Of a DNA stretch of 64,000 bases, positions 19,889-28,122 are shown in pieces (within the stretch, counting starts at the first letter, position 1; the number at the start of each line of letters is the position of its first letter). The stretch spans positions 1 to 64,000 of the forward strand of contig NZ_JAIPPU010000010.1 in assembly GCF_026646375.1 (NCBI RefSeq), written 5' to 3'. The translations under genes were made by a program, and so were the position numbers. Source of the stretch: Acetobacterium wieringae (lineage in GTDB: Bacteria; Bacillota; Clostridia; Eubacteriales; Eubacteriaceae). The notes beneath the pieces were generated by a model. The model was not told the origin of the DNA and did no database searches. It was given only the letters and a program-made list of their open reading frames with translations.

Positions 19889-19927
19889 ACGTTTTTAACT
19901 CATTCATTATTATCTTGAATTGTTTCA

Positions 19928-20587
19928 TTATCTGGCGATTTGCGTTCTTTTCTGATAGCTGCGAACCACACAAGACAGGCTGAAGCAAATCACAAAATAG
20001 CCAACCGCCAACACCGTAAAGATCATAAAAACTTCTGGGGTGGTCGTATAGCGTCCCATTACCACAAATCCGCTGCGAGTATACTCGGGAATTGCAACAA
20101 CCTGCAAGAAAGAAGTATCTTTAACGGTTGTGATGACCTGCGAAAGCAGGGAAGGCACAATACTTTTAAAACATTGGGGTAAAACGATGTAGATCAATGT
20201 TTGAATCAGCGTAAACCCCTGGGATTTTGCAGCTTCGAACTGGCCTTCGGCGATCGAGTTTAAACCGCCACGGACAATTTCCGCAATGACCGCAGACGTA
20301 TATAAGGTCAAGGCTAACCCGCCGCGAATGACAATGGTGCCATAGGGAATCATAAAGCAACACACCAGAATCCAGAGCAGTAAGGGTGTATTTCGAAACA
20401 TCTCAATATAGAACCCAGCCAATTTGCCAAAAAAGCGTTTTTCATAAGTTCGTAGCAAAGCCAGTATGGTTCCAAAAACAATCGAAATAATGACAACCGA
20501 TACTGAAAGCGCTAAGGTTAACGCCATGCCTTTGGCCAGAAATTCTACATTTGAAGGCGTAAATACATTTTCAAAAACCTCTAACAT
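19928..20587 (-). CDS. Polar amino-acid ABC transporter permease
   Basis: A 219-residue HisM/GlnP-type permease with several membrane helices and the EAA loop (GGLNSIAEGQFEAAKSQGFT) that contacts the ATPase. It is the last gene of a four-gene importer operon and overlaps the previous permease gene by 7 bp. Together with the partner permease it would form the heterodimeric channel. Amino-acid specificity is not clear from the sequence. Confidence 0.93.
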   Translation of the reverse strand: MLEVFENVFTPSNVEFLAKGMALTLALSVSVVIISIVFGTILALLRTYEKRFFGKLAGFYIEMFRNTPLLLWILVCCFMIPYGTIVIRGGLALTLYTSAVIAEIVRGGLNSIAEGQFEAAKSQGFTLIQTLIYIVLPQCFKSIVPSLLSQVITTVKDTSFLQVVAIPEYTRSGFVVMGRYTTTPEVFMIFTVLAVGYFVICFSLSCVVRSYQKRTQIAR

Positions 20588-21303
20588 GTTACGGCCTCCT
20601 CACATGGATCATAGAGAATACGGGTCGTGTCATTGCGTTTGAGACGTTCTTCATATTTTCTTGCCCAGGTTGCCAATGGGAAACAGAGTATAAAATACAA
20701 AAGACCGGCAAAAACATAAGATGGCCCATAATCGAGACTGGACGATGCCCATGAATCAGCCATATACATCAGATCAAAACCAGAAATCATCGCCAGAACG
20801 GAAGTGTTTTTGATCAGGTTAACCGCCTGATTGGTAAGCGGCGGGAGAATAATTTTAATCGTTTGGGGCAGAATAATATAGCGCATATACTGAATATAAG
20901 TAAAACCCTGGGACTTGGCAGCTTCGACTTGTCCCTCCGGAATGGAAGTAATTCCCGTTTTAACAACCTCGGAGACATAAGCACCATGATAAATTCCGAC
21001 GCCCAAAACACCGATAACAAATACACTTAGCCGTAGTCCCGCAATGGCCAGACCATTATACAAAAAGAAAACCTGAATAACCAGGGGAGTGTTTTGAAAG
21101 AACTCAACATAAATCCTTGCGATCCCACGCATTACTTTATTGTTTGAAGTTGAGATAACGCCAAAGATAATACCCAGAACAAGAGCAAGCATTAAGGCGA
21201 GGGCTGCGACCTCAATAGTTCGCAGAAACCCTTCGCCAAACATTTGCCATTCTCCAAACATCTTCTCCCAACGCCATAAGGCAAAAGGATTAGAACTATT
21301 CAT
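20581..21303 (-). CDS. Polar amino-acid ABC transporter permease
   Basis: A 240-residue second permease of the importer, with the EAA loop (TGITSIPEGQVEAAKSQGFT) and five or so membrane helices. It overlaps the binding-protein stop codon and the next permease start, so translation is coupled throughout. Its C terminus ends in an unusual charged, cysteine-containing tail (EEAVTC). Confidence 0.93.
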   Translation of the reverse strand: MNSSNPFALWRWEKMFGEWQMFGEGFLRTIEVAALALMLALVLGIIFGVISTSNNKVMRGIARIYVEFFQNTPLVIQVFFLYNGLAIAGLRLSVFVIGVLGVGIYHGAYVSEVVKTGITSIPEGQVEAAKSQGFTYIQYMRYIILPQTIKIILPPLTNQAVNLIKNTSVLAMISGFDLMYMADSWASSSLDYGPSYVFAGLLYFILCFPLATWARKYEERLKRNDTTRILYDPCEEAVTC

Positions 21304-22109
21304 TAATAATTAAGTCCCCACTTCGTGATCAGACCTTCGATCGTGCCATCTTCCAACCATCCATTGATATAGCCGTCAACTGCTTCAGTCAGAGCGATAT
21401 TATCAAGTTTTGAGGTAACACCATATTGCTGTGGTGAGAAGCGGTCTGGTAGGATCATGGTTGTATCATCAACATACCCACCAAGGATTGAACCATCGAC
21501 ACAGAAAGCATCAACGCGTCCAGAGTCTAAAGCTGCCTTGATTTCTGGATAAGTTGCATATTCTGAGAATGATACCGTAATACCTTTTTTATCTGCGACT
21601 TTTTGAACGGCATCTTTGGAGGTCGCGCTTTGAGCAACACCGATTACTTTGCCATTCATGTCAGCTAAACCTTTGAAACCGGCATCTTTTTTAACTAACA
21701 GACCAACCGCATCTTCGTAATACGGGGTCGAGAAGTTGTACGTTAATTTTCGTTCGTCCGTAATCGTAAACGTTGCGATGACGAGATCAACTTCACCATT
21801 GTCTAGTAATGGCCCACGAGTTTTGGCTGTTACCGGAGTTAATTCGTAGGCATTTTCATCGCCGAGAATTGCTTTGGCCAACAGCTTGACAAGATCAATT
21901 TCAAACCCTTCGATTTCACCAGTAGCGGTGTTACGCAGCCCAAAGTTGGGAACGTCTTCTTTAACACCGACTCGTAAAACACCAGCTTTAACAACTGCGT
22001 CCAAACTGCCATCAGTAGTAGCATTATCCTTTGAACCAGTTGACGACGAGCAGGCTGCCAAAGTAAACACCAGGCATAAAACAAGCAGAGCAGAGAGTAC
22101 CTTTTTCAT
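21303..22109 (-). CDS. Amino-acid ABC transporter substrate-binding lipoprotein
   Basis: A 268-residue protein starting at the ATG at 22109, which lies 9 bases from AGGAGG; the upstream in-frame ATGs are too close to it or further off. Lipobox: LVFTLAACSS. The mature part is an SBP_bac_3-type periplasmic binding fold (VLRVGVKEDVPNFG, GFEIDLVKLLAKA, then DLVIATFTITDERK). The family binds glutamine, histidine, cystine or similar; the ligand here is unknown. It is the second gene of the operon, after the ATPase. Confidence 0.93.
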   Translation of the reverse strand: MKKVLSALLVLCLVFTLAACSSSTGSKDNATTDGSLDAVVKAGVLRVGVKEDVPNFGLRNTATGEIEGFEIDLVKLLAKAILGDENAYELTPVTAKTRGPLLDNGEVDLVIATFTITDERKLTYNFSTPYYEDAVGLLVKKDAGFKGLADMNGKVIGVAQSATSKDAVQKVADKKGITVSFSEYATYPEIKAALDSGRVDAFCVDGSILGGYVDDTTMILPDRFSPQQYGVTSKLDNIALTEAVDGYINGWLEDGTIEGLITKWGLNY

Positions 22110-22166
22110 AGTCATTTTCCTCCTAAATAAAAATATAATAACTAATATCGATTGCGACATTAGACA

Positions 22167-22889
22167 TTAACGCAGAATCTTACTGAGAAAGAGTTTTGTT
22201 CGTTCCTCGGTTGGGTTTTCAAAGAAATGTTCCGGCTTTCCTTCTTCCACAATCCGGCCATCGTCCATGAAGATAACCCGATCGGCAACCACGCGGGCAA
22301 AGCCCATTTCATGGGTAACCACTACCATGGTGATGTTTTCCTTCGATAACTTGATCATGACATCCAACACTTCCTGAACCGTTTCCGGATCCAGCGCTGA
22401 TGTTGGTTCATCAAATAGGATAATCTTTTTTTCGGTTGCCAGGGCTCTGGCAATGGCGACTCGTTGTTGTTGTCCACCGGATAAGGTTGACGGATAAGCA
22501 TTTTCCTTTTCACTCAAGCCGACAATCGCCAAGTATTTACGGGCTTTTTTGATGGCTTCTTCTTTGGGCAATTTTTGCAGTTTAATCGGTGCCAGGGTCA
22601 GATTTTCCAGAACGGTTTTATGAGGATACAAGTTAAAACTCTGAAATACCATCGCCGATGTTTGTCGCACCAGTTGAATTTTATTTTTTTGCGTAAGTTC
22701 TTCACCATCAATAAAAACATGCCCGGAAGTAGGTGCTTCCAGAAAGTTCATACAACGAACGGTGGTGCTCTTACCCGAACCTGACGGTCCGATAATAACT
22801 AATTTTTCACCCTCCGCGACCTCCAGATTAATATCTTTTAACACATGATGCTCACCAAAAAATTTATTCACATCTTGAAGTTTAATCAA
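22167..22889 (-). CDS. Amino-acid ABC transporter ATP-binding protein
   Basis: A 240-residue GlnQ/HisP-type ATPase with Walker A (GPSGSGKST), the signature [15 protein letters not shown], Walker B ([12 protein letters not shown]) and the H-loop (VVVTHEMGF). The start is TTG at 22889 with GGAGGA upstream. It is the first gene of the importer operon, with a consensus promoter about 130 bases upstream. Confidence 0.95.
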   Translation of the reverse strand: MIKLQDVNKFFGEHHVLKDINLEVAEGEKLVIIGPSGSGKSTTVRCMNFLEAPTSGHVFIDGEELTQKNKIQLVRQTSAMVFQSFNLYPHKTVLENLTLAPIKLQKLPKEEAIKKARKYLAIVGLSEKENAYPSTLSGGQQQRVAIARALATEKKIILFDEPTSALDPETVQEVLDVMIKLSKENITMVVVTHEMGFARVVADRVIFMDDGRIVEEGKPEHFFENPTEERTKLFLSKILR

Positions 22890-23019
22890 CTATTCTTCCT
22901 CCAAATCTAATGACAATAGCCAAAAAAAGAACTTCCATAAAATATACGCATTGTGTTATAGTATATTTGAAGCTCTGTCGCTACATAAAGTATTTTTAAA
23001 TATAAAAAACCCTTTTACA

Positions 23020-23048
23020 ATAATATTATGAAGAAGACCTTTTGTCAA
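23020..23048 (-). promoter_or_regulatory. Sigma-A promoter of the amino-acid importer operon
   Basis: On the minus strand TTGACA and TATTAT are separated by 17 bases. The resulting leader before the TTG start is about 120 nt, with no recognised riboswitch. Confidence 0.8.
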
Positions 23049-23155
23049 GCGTTTTAAAATGCATCATTAAGTACGTTAATGTTGAAATAAACTGAATAAG
23101 CAATTGCGTTTTGGGTATAATCAAGAATAACTTTGAGTGGAAAGAAGGCGGAAAA

Positions 23156-23521
23156 ATGGGTGAAAAAATAACAACTGTTCAGTACAAAGGCAATTTAAAT
23201 GAGGTTTATCGAGTCGCTGACAAGGGCGTCGGCAATGCTTATAACGAATATGTTATTCGGACTAAAGATGATGATCCAGTTGAGCTGGCAAGAATTAAGT
23301 TTCAAAAAGGATCCAGAAACGAACCCATATCGGAGATCGGCGTCATTGATTCCGATTTGCTTGAGATTGTCAGAGATCGCTTAAAGCTATTCCAGGAAGG
23401 GGAGTTCGAGTGTACAGAGAATGCGATGGCCTTGGTACACATTGAGACAGCGATCATGTGGTTAAACCGTCGGGTGGAAGATCGGATCAAACGAGATGTC
23501 ATCGGAACCCATAAGAAATAA
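23156..23521 (+). CDS. Tad1/Acb2-like small protein (putative nucleotide-signal sponge)
   Basis: A 121-residue protein; the ATG at 23156 is chosen over the TTG at 23111. The first half is beta-rich, with DKGVGNAYNEYVI and LARIKFQKG. The second half is a helical hairpin with the pattern FECTENAMALVHIETAIMWL, then NRR, DRIKR, and GTH near the C terminus. From memory this matches the phage Tad1/Acb2 hairpin family, whose members sequester cyclic nucleotide or gcADPR immune signals and are about this size. No database search was possible, and no phage gene adjoins. It is followed by its own terminator. The assignment is likely but unproven, and the function here is inferred. Confidence 0.6.
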   Translation: MGEKITTVQYKGNLNEVYRVADKGVGNAYNEYVIRTKDDDPVELARIKFQKGSRNEPISEIGVIDSDLLEIVRDRLKLFQEGEFECTENAMALVHIETAIMWLNRRVEDRIKRDVIGTHKK

Positions 23522-23538
23522 ATGCGCGTAACAACGAC

Positions 23539-23580
23539 AAAGGTTGGCCATCGGGTTAAAACCCCAGTGGCCAACCTTTT
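23539..23580. terminator. Terminator after the Tad1-like gene
   Basis: AAAGGTTGGCCA pairs with TGGCCAACCTTT, followed by a U-run. It also faces the 3' end of the convergent DUF4364 gene. Confidence 0.9.
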
Positions 23581-23601
23581 GAATGTGTTGGTATAAACTA
23601 A

Positions 23602-24123
23602 TCAGGTTAATAGATTCAGTACCGACGCATATAACTCCTGGGTATTCTCTTTCCAGCGATTGCAGATATCCAAGGCCAGTTTCAGGGTCGGGGCATTTAA
23701 GGCGATCTCCATTAAAACCATGTTGTTTTCCTGAAGTTTTAGTTCCACCAGATAATCGGTTTCGCCCAATTTCTGATAGTTTGCGGTAATTTTCACTTCT
23801 TTAAAAATCTTGGCCCGGTTTTCTTTTAAGTAAAGATCAATCATCTCAGTAATATAAGTGGGGATTTTATCGTTAAAAACCGTCAGGGTTTCTTTGCCCA
23901 TGGGGGATAAGCTCAGCACGGACTTACCGTCATATTCCAGTGTTGAAAGAAAATCGTCCTTGATCAGATCATCAATGTAGAGTTGGATATCAAAATAGCC
24001 AATCTGTAGGTTTTCAATAATGATCAGGGCAATCTGCTCCCGGGTTAAAGCGGTTTTGATTTTTTGTAGGACATAGAGTATGATTAGTTTATCTTCAGCC
24101 TGTTGGGAAGAATTAAAGAGCAT
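23602..24123 (-). CDS. DUF4364-family winged-helix protein
   Basis: A 173-residue protein; the ATG at 24123 is preceded by AAGGTGGTGAT, and a longer frame to 24168 has no such site. The N-terminal half reads as a winged helix (ALTREQIALIIIENLQIGYFD, then DDFLSTLEYDGKSVLSLS), and the C-terminal half is mixed alpha/beta. DUF4364 is a clostridial family presumed to regulate transcription; targets are not known. It is a single gene. Confidence 0.82.
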   Translation of the reverse strand: MLFNSSQQAEDKLIILYVLQKIKTALTREQIALIIIENLQIGYFDIQLYIDDLIKDDFLSTLEYDGKSVLSLSPMGKETLTVFNDKIPTYITEMIDLYLKENRAKIFKEVKITANYQKLGETDYLVELKLQENNMVLMEIALNAPTLKLALDICNRWKENTQELYASVLNLLT

Positions 24124-24208
24124 AAATATCACCACCTTTATATTGCTAATGCTATTGTAACACATCAATTGGGGAATTTCCCTATTTCTGTGTAAAAAAG
24201 AGGAGAAA

Positions 24209-24913
24209 ATGAAAAAAGTAATCAGCGGTCACCAGCCCAACGTTCTCAACGACACGATCACTAACTTAGGACAGTCCCTGGGTGCCACGGCCATCGGCTT
24301 CTCTGATCTGACCATCCTGCCGGAACAGAAGCGGATGGGCTTTGACCGGGCCATCACGATTCTGGTCAAACTGTCCGACGGCATTTTAAATCAGATCGGA
24401 GAGGAGCCGACCCAAACCTATTTCAGTCATTACCGCAGTGTCAACCGCCTGCTCGATGATATCAGCCTGCGCCTGCTGCTGACACTGGAAGCCCAGGGTT
24501 ATCCCAGCGTGGCGATCCCGGCATCCCAGTCGGTAGCCGATCCTGATGATCCCTACACCGGCGCCTTCCAGCATAAAACCGCCGCCGTGTTGGCGGGGCT
24601 GGGCTGGATCGGCCGCAGTGCCTTGTTTGTTCACCAACGCTACGGCCCCCGGGTGCGGCTGGCCACGGTGCTGACCAATGGGCCCCTTGCTGTCGGCGAA
24701 CCGGTTACTGCCAGCGCCTGCGGCAGTTGTCGTGTCTGTGTCAGTGCCTGTCCGGCCCAGGCCATTGAAGGACAACTGTGGACTCCGGGAATGCGCCGCA
24801 ACCAGCTTTATGATGCCTTCGCCTGTAGCCAACAGATGAAAGAGGCCTACCAGCATATTGGTCGGGGAGCAGTCTGCGGTCTTTGCATGGTTCGCTGTCC
24901 GATCGGCCAATAA
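24209..24913 (+). CDS. QueG-like 4Fe-4S double-cluster protein
   Basis: A 234-residue protein. A catalytic-domain-like stretch (AAVLAGLGWIGRSALFVH) is followed by two ferredoxin motifs, CGSCRVCVSACP near residue 170 and CGLCMVRCP at the C terminus. This is the layout of epoxyqueuosine reductase (QueG) and its many relatives, but it is shorter than QueG (about 300-380) and lacks the HEAT repeat. The family also includes corrinoid activators and reductive dehalogenase-like proteins. Function is open. Confidence 0.75.
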   Translation: MKKVISGHQPNVLNDTITNLGQSLGATAIGFSDLTILPEQKRMGFDRAITILVKLSDGILNQIGEEPTQTYFSHYRSVNRLLDDISLRLLLTLEAQGYPSVAIPASQSVADPDDPYTGAFQHKTAAVLAGLGWIGRSALFVHQRYGPRVRLATVLTNGPLAVGEPVTASACGSCRVCVSACPAQAIEGQLWTPGMRRNQLYDAFACSQQMKEAYQHIGRGAVCGLCMVRCPIGQ

Positions 24914-24958
24914 TTTCGAAAAATTCTTAAAGAGGTTTTTTTTTCAGTGAAAGTATTA

Positions 24959-25004
24959 TATAATAGGTAAGGAGAACTGCCGGCTGGTTTTGCTGGCAGT
25001 TTTT
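24959..25004 (+). promoter_or_regulatory. Promoter -10 and immediate hairpin upstream of the DUF512 gene
   Basis: TATAAT at 24959 is followed within about 11 bases by a hairpin (AACTGCCGGC against GCTGGCAGTT) ending in a U-run. The hairpin could be the terminator of the QueG-like gene, or an attenuator in the leader of the gene at 25028. The -35 is poor. Confidence 0.55.
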
Positions 25005-25027
25005 AAATTGTAAAGAAACAGAGAGAG

Positions 25028-26350
25028 ATGTTGAATAAGTTTATTATAGAGGCTGTTTTAGACGACAGCATTTTTAGTGAGATGGATGTTACTCCCGGCG
25101 ACTGTCTGCTGTCGATCAATGGCATGCCAGTCACCGATATTCTCGACTACCGCTATTTGATCGCCGATGACTGCTTAGTGGTGGAAATTGAAAAACCGGA
25201 TGGCGAAATCTGGGAACTGGATATTGAAAAAGAATATGAGGAAGATCTGGGGGTGGTTTTTCCCGAAGCGATGATTGGCACGAAAACCTGTAAAAATAAT
25301 TGCGTTTTCTGCTTTATTGATCAGCTGCCCCAGGGCATGCGGGAAAGCCTTTATGTTAAAGACGACGATGAACGGTTGTCTTTCTTAACCGGCAATTATA
25401 TCACAATGACCAATCTGACCCCGGATGAACTCAACCGGATTATCCGCTACCGGATCATGCCGATGAACCTGTCGATTCATACCACCAATCCCGAATTGCG
25501 GATTAAGATGCTTAAAAACCGTTTTGCCGGGGATGTGATGCGCTATCTGGAAACCTTTTATGAAAACGGCATACAGATGAATGGCCAGATTGTGCTGGTA
25601 CCTGATTATAATGACGGCCCCGAACTGGAACAGACGCTTAAGGATTTAAGGCGGTTTTATCCGGTGCTGCAGTCGGTCTCGGTGGTTCCGGTGGGCCTCT
25701 CCAACCACCGTCAGGGTCTCGCCGAGCTCCGGCTTTTCACCCGGGAAGAAGCCCGGCAAACCCTGGCAATAATCGAAGCCGTCCATGCCAAAATGGAAGC
25801 CCAGCATGGTGATGGTTTTGTCTATCCCAGTGATGAGTTTTACCTGCTGGCCCAGCAGCCAATTCCCGACAGTGAGTATTATCACGGTTTCCCCCAGATT
25901 GAAAACGGGGTGGGGATGATGGCTGATTTTAAGACGTCACTAACCGAGGCCCTGGCTGATTTTAAAACCCCTAAAGCTCTCGATCAGCCTAAAAAAATCG
26001 GATTGATCACCGGTACGGCAGCGGCCACTTATCTGGACGAACTGGCATCTATCATCACAACCGCCGTGCCTGGGCTGACGCTTTTAGTTTTCCCGATTAC
26101 CAACCACTTCTTTGGCGAAGCGATTACCGTCTCCGGCCTGCTCACCGGCACCGACATCCTGGCTCAACTAGAATCCCGTCTGGTCCAAGATCCATGCGAT
26201 TTGCTGATGCTGCCGGAAAACGCCCTGCGCAGCGGTACCCATACCTTGCTCGATGACTGGACCCTGGAAAGCCTCAGTGCCGCCCTGGGCGTCACCATTG
26301 CCGGGGTTCCCCTTGATGGTCGGGCCCTGCTAAAACACTGCACCGCATAA
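25028..26350 (+). CDS. DUF512 radical SAM protein with PDZ-like N terminus
   Basis: A 440-residue protein. A PDZ-like segment (DVTPGDCLLSINGMPV) precedes the radical SAM cluster motif at C88-x3-C92-x2-C95 (CKNNCVFC), then LSIHTTNPELRIKML and a C-terminal DUF512 domain containing FYLLAQQPIPDSEYYHG. Members are widespread in Clostridia and are usually next to der; der follows here as well. The reaction is unknown. Confidence 0.9.
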   Translation: MLNKFIIEAVLDDSIFSEMDVTPGDCLLSINGMPVTDILDYRYLIADDCLVVEIEKPDGEIWELDIEKEYEEDLGVVFPEAMIGTKTCKNNCVFCFIDQLPQGMRESLYVKDDDERLSFLTGNYITMTNLTPDELNRIIRYRIMPMNLSIHTTNPELRIKMLKNRFAGDVMRYLETFYENGIQMNGQIVLVPDYNDGPELEQTLKDLRRFYPVLQSVSVVPVGLSNHRQGLAELRLFTREEARQTLAIIEAVHAKMEAQHGDGFVYPSDEFYLLAQQPIPDSEYYHGFPQIENGVGMMADFKTSLTEALADFKTPKALDQPKKIGLITGTAAATYLDELASIITTAVPGLTLLVFPITNHFFGEAITVSGLLTGTDILAQLESRLVQDPCDLLMLPENALRSGTHTLLDDWTLESLSAALGVTIAGVPLDGRALLKHCTA

Positions 26351-26390
26351 ATAATGCTGAATCATTCAGCCAGAAATTAATACTCCGAAC

Positions 26391-26525
26391 AAAACTTGCT
26401 TTGTGTTCAGTTTCCCCAAACAATTGTGTAACGTGTAGGCGAACAGGACAAGAAATTGTTGTCCGCCCTAGTGCAACAATTGTTTCGTGCGAAACGGGAT
26501 GCAAAGTTCAAAGCACTTTTGCAAG
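26391..26525. repeat. Fold-back (long inverted repeat) element 2
   Basis: Arms AAACAATTGT (26418) and ACAATTGTTT (26476) and inner arms AGGCGAACAGGACAA against TTGTTGTCCGCCCT form a long imperfect hairpin; outer arms containing GCTTTG extend it. It lies between the DUF512 gene and der. It is similar in character to the element at 30973-31188. Likely a non-autonomous repeat or MITE relic; it may also end transcription. Confidence 0.6.
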
Positions 26526-26562
26526 TGCCACAAAATGATAATAAATGAAATGAGGAACCACT

Positions 26563-27882
26563 ATGCCAAAACCTATCGTCGCAGTGGTGGGCCGCCCCAA
26601 TGTGGGCAAGTCCACCCTGTTTAATAAATTAGTCGGCGAACGAATCGCCATCGTCGAAGACACCCCCGGGGTAACCCGGGATCGGATCATTGCTGACGCC
26701 GAATGGCAAAACCACCATTTTACCCTGATTGACACTGGCGGAATCGAACCCCATAGCAAGGATGATATCCTGTTGCAGATGCGGGTTCAGGCCGAGGTGG
26801 CCATTGATATGGCCGACCTGATTGTCCTGCTGGTTGATGGTCGGGAAGGAATGACTGCCTCAGATCTGGAAGTCGCCAATATGATCCGTAAACACGACAA
26901 GGATGTGATACTGGCCGTTAATAAAGTTGACAGTCAGAGCCTGGAAAATAACGTCTTTGAGTTTTATAACCTCGGCATCGGCGAACCGCTGGCCATTTCG
27001 GCAGAACAGGGGTTGGGACTGGGGGATTTTCTCGATGAGATCATTAACCGCGTCAAGCGTTATTACGATGAAGACGAATCCGAAGATGAACGCCTGCGGG
27101 TGGCCGTCATCGGCAAGCCCAACGTCGGCAAATCGACCCTGATTAACAAGGTGCTCGGCGAAGACCGGCTGATAGTCAGTGATATTCCCGGCACCACCCG
27201 GGATGCCGTCGATACCAGCGTCCGCTATGATGGCGAAGATTACGTCCTGATTGACACCGCCGGATTACGGCGCAAGAAAAAAATCTATGAAGATATTGAG
27301 CGTTACAGCATTGTCCGGGCCATTGCCGCCGTCGAACGCAGTCAGATCGTCCTGATTCTGATTGACGGCTCCCAGGGCGTCACCGAACAGGATGCCAAAA
27401 TTGCCGGAATTGCCCATAATCGCTCCAAACCATCGATTATTATCGTCAATAAATGGGACGCGGTGGAAAAAGACAATAAAACCATGAAAAAGATGGAAGG
27501 GGATATCCGTGATGCCTTGTCCTTTATGGACTATGCGCCAATCATCTTCATCTCGGCCAAAACCGGTCAGCGCCTCGGCAAAATATTTGAAACCATTGAA
27601 TTTGTCAAGGCTCAAAGCGCCAAACGGATTACCACCGGAAAGGTGAACGAAGCCCTTGCTGAATTTGTGATGATGAAACAGCCCCCCTCCAAACATGGTC
27701 GGCGTCTGAAACTTTTTTATGCCTCCCAGGTGGCCATCAATCCGCCAACCTTTGTGGTCTTTGTCAATGACATGACCCTGGTTCATTTTTCCTACCAGCG
27801 TTATCTGGAAAACAAGATTCGGGAAACCTTTGATTTCTTCGGCACCCCGATCCGTCTTTTTATCCGGGAACGAACGGAGTAA
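26563..27882 (+). CDS. der: GTPase Der (ribosome assembly)
   Basis: A 439-residue protein with two tandem GTPase domains: GRPNVGKSTLFN near residue 8 and GKPNVGKSTLIN near 185, each with DTGG/DTAG and NK(V/W)D motifs, then a KH-like C-terminal domain. Der is essential for 50S subunit maturation. Length and architecture are normal. A terminator follows. Confidence 0.97.
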   Translation: MPKPIVAVVGRPNVGKSTLFNKLVGERIAIVEDTPGVTRDRIIADAEWQNHHFTLIDTGGIEPHSKDDILLQMRVQAEVAIDMADLIVLLVDGREGMTASDLEVANMIRKHDKDVILAVNKVDSQSLENNVFEFYNLGIGEPLAISAEQGLGLGDFLDEIINRVKRYYDEDESEDERLRVAVIGKPNVGKSTLINKVLGEDRLIVSDIPGTTRDAVDTSVRYDGEDYVLIDTAGLRRKKKIYEDIERYSIVRAIAAVERSQIVLILIDGSQGVTEQDAKIAGIAHNRSKPSIIIVNKWDAVEKDNKTMKKMEGDIRDALSFMDYAPIIFISAKTGQRLGKIFETIEFVKAQSAKRITTGKVNEALAEFVMMKQPPSKHGRRLKLFYASQVAINPPTFVVFVNDMTLVHFSYQRYLENKIRETFDFFGTPIRLFIRERTE

Positions 27883-27923
27883 AGGGTACCCCATCCAAGC
27901 TTCTTGACCAATCAGAATTTTTG

Positions 27924-27958
27924 CACCTCGTAAACAGCAGCTGTTTGCGAGGTGTTTT
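27924..27958 (+). terminator. Terminator of der
   Basis: CACCTCG-containing arm pairs with CGAGGTG around an inner CAGCAGCTG, followed by TTTTCT. Confidence 0.85.
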
Positions 27959-28052
27959 CTCTGTCAACCCCAGAGTATATGTCACTTTTGTTACTTTTGT
28001 CACAAAACGGGTAAGTAAAAAATGGGCGATTCATCAAAACAAGGATAGGAAA

Positions 28053-28069
28053 TGACACAGAAATGACAC
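28053..28069. promoter_or_regulatory. TGACAC direct repeat, copy A
   Basis: TGACACAGAAATGACAC has two TGACAC half-sites 11 bp apart. A nearly identical 16-bp block occurs at 29780. Upstream at 27980-28003 three TGTNAC units spaced 9 bp apart occur (same motif, reverse strand). Probably a binding site for a regulator of the gene at 28123. Confidence 0.5.
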
Positions 28070-28122
28070 AACAAACCCTTAAGATGTCATCATGTTCCAA
28101 ATTGTAAAGATGAGGTGAGAAA

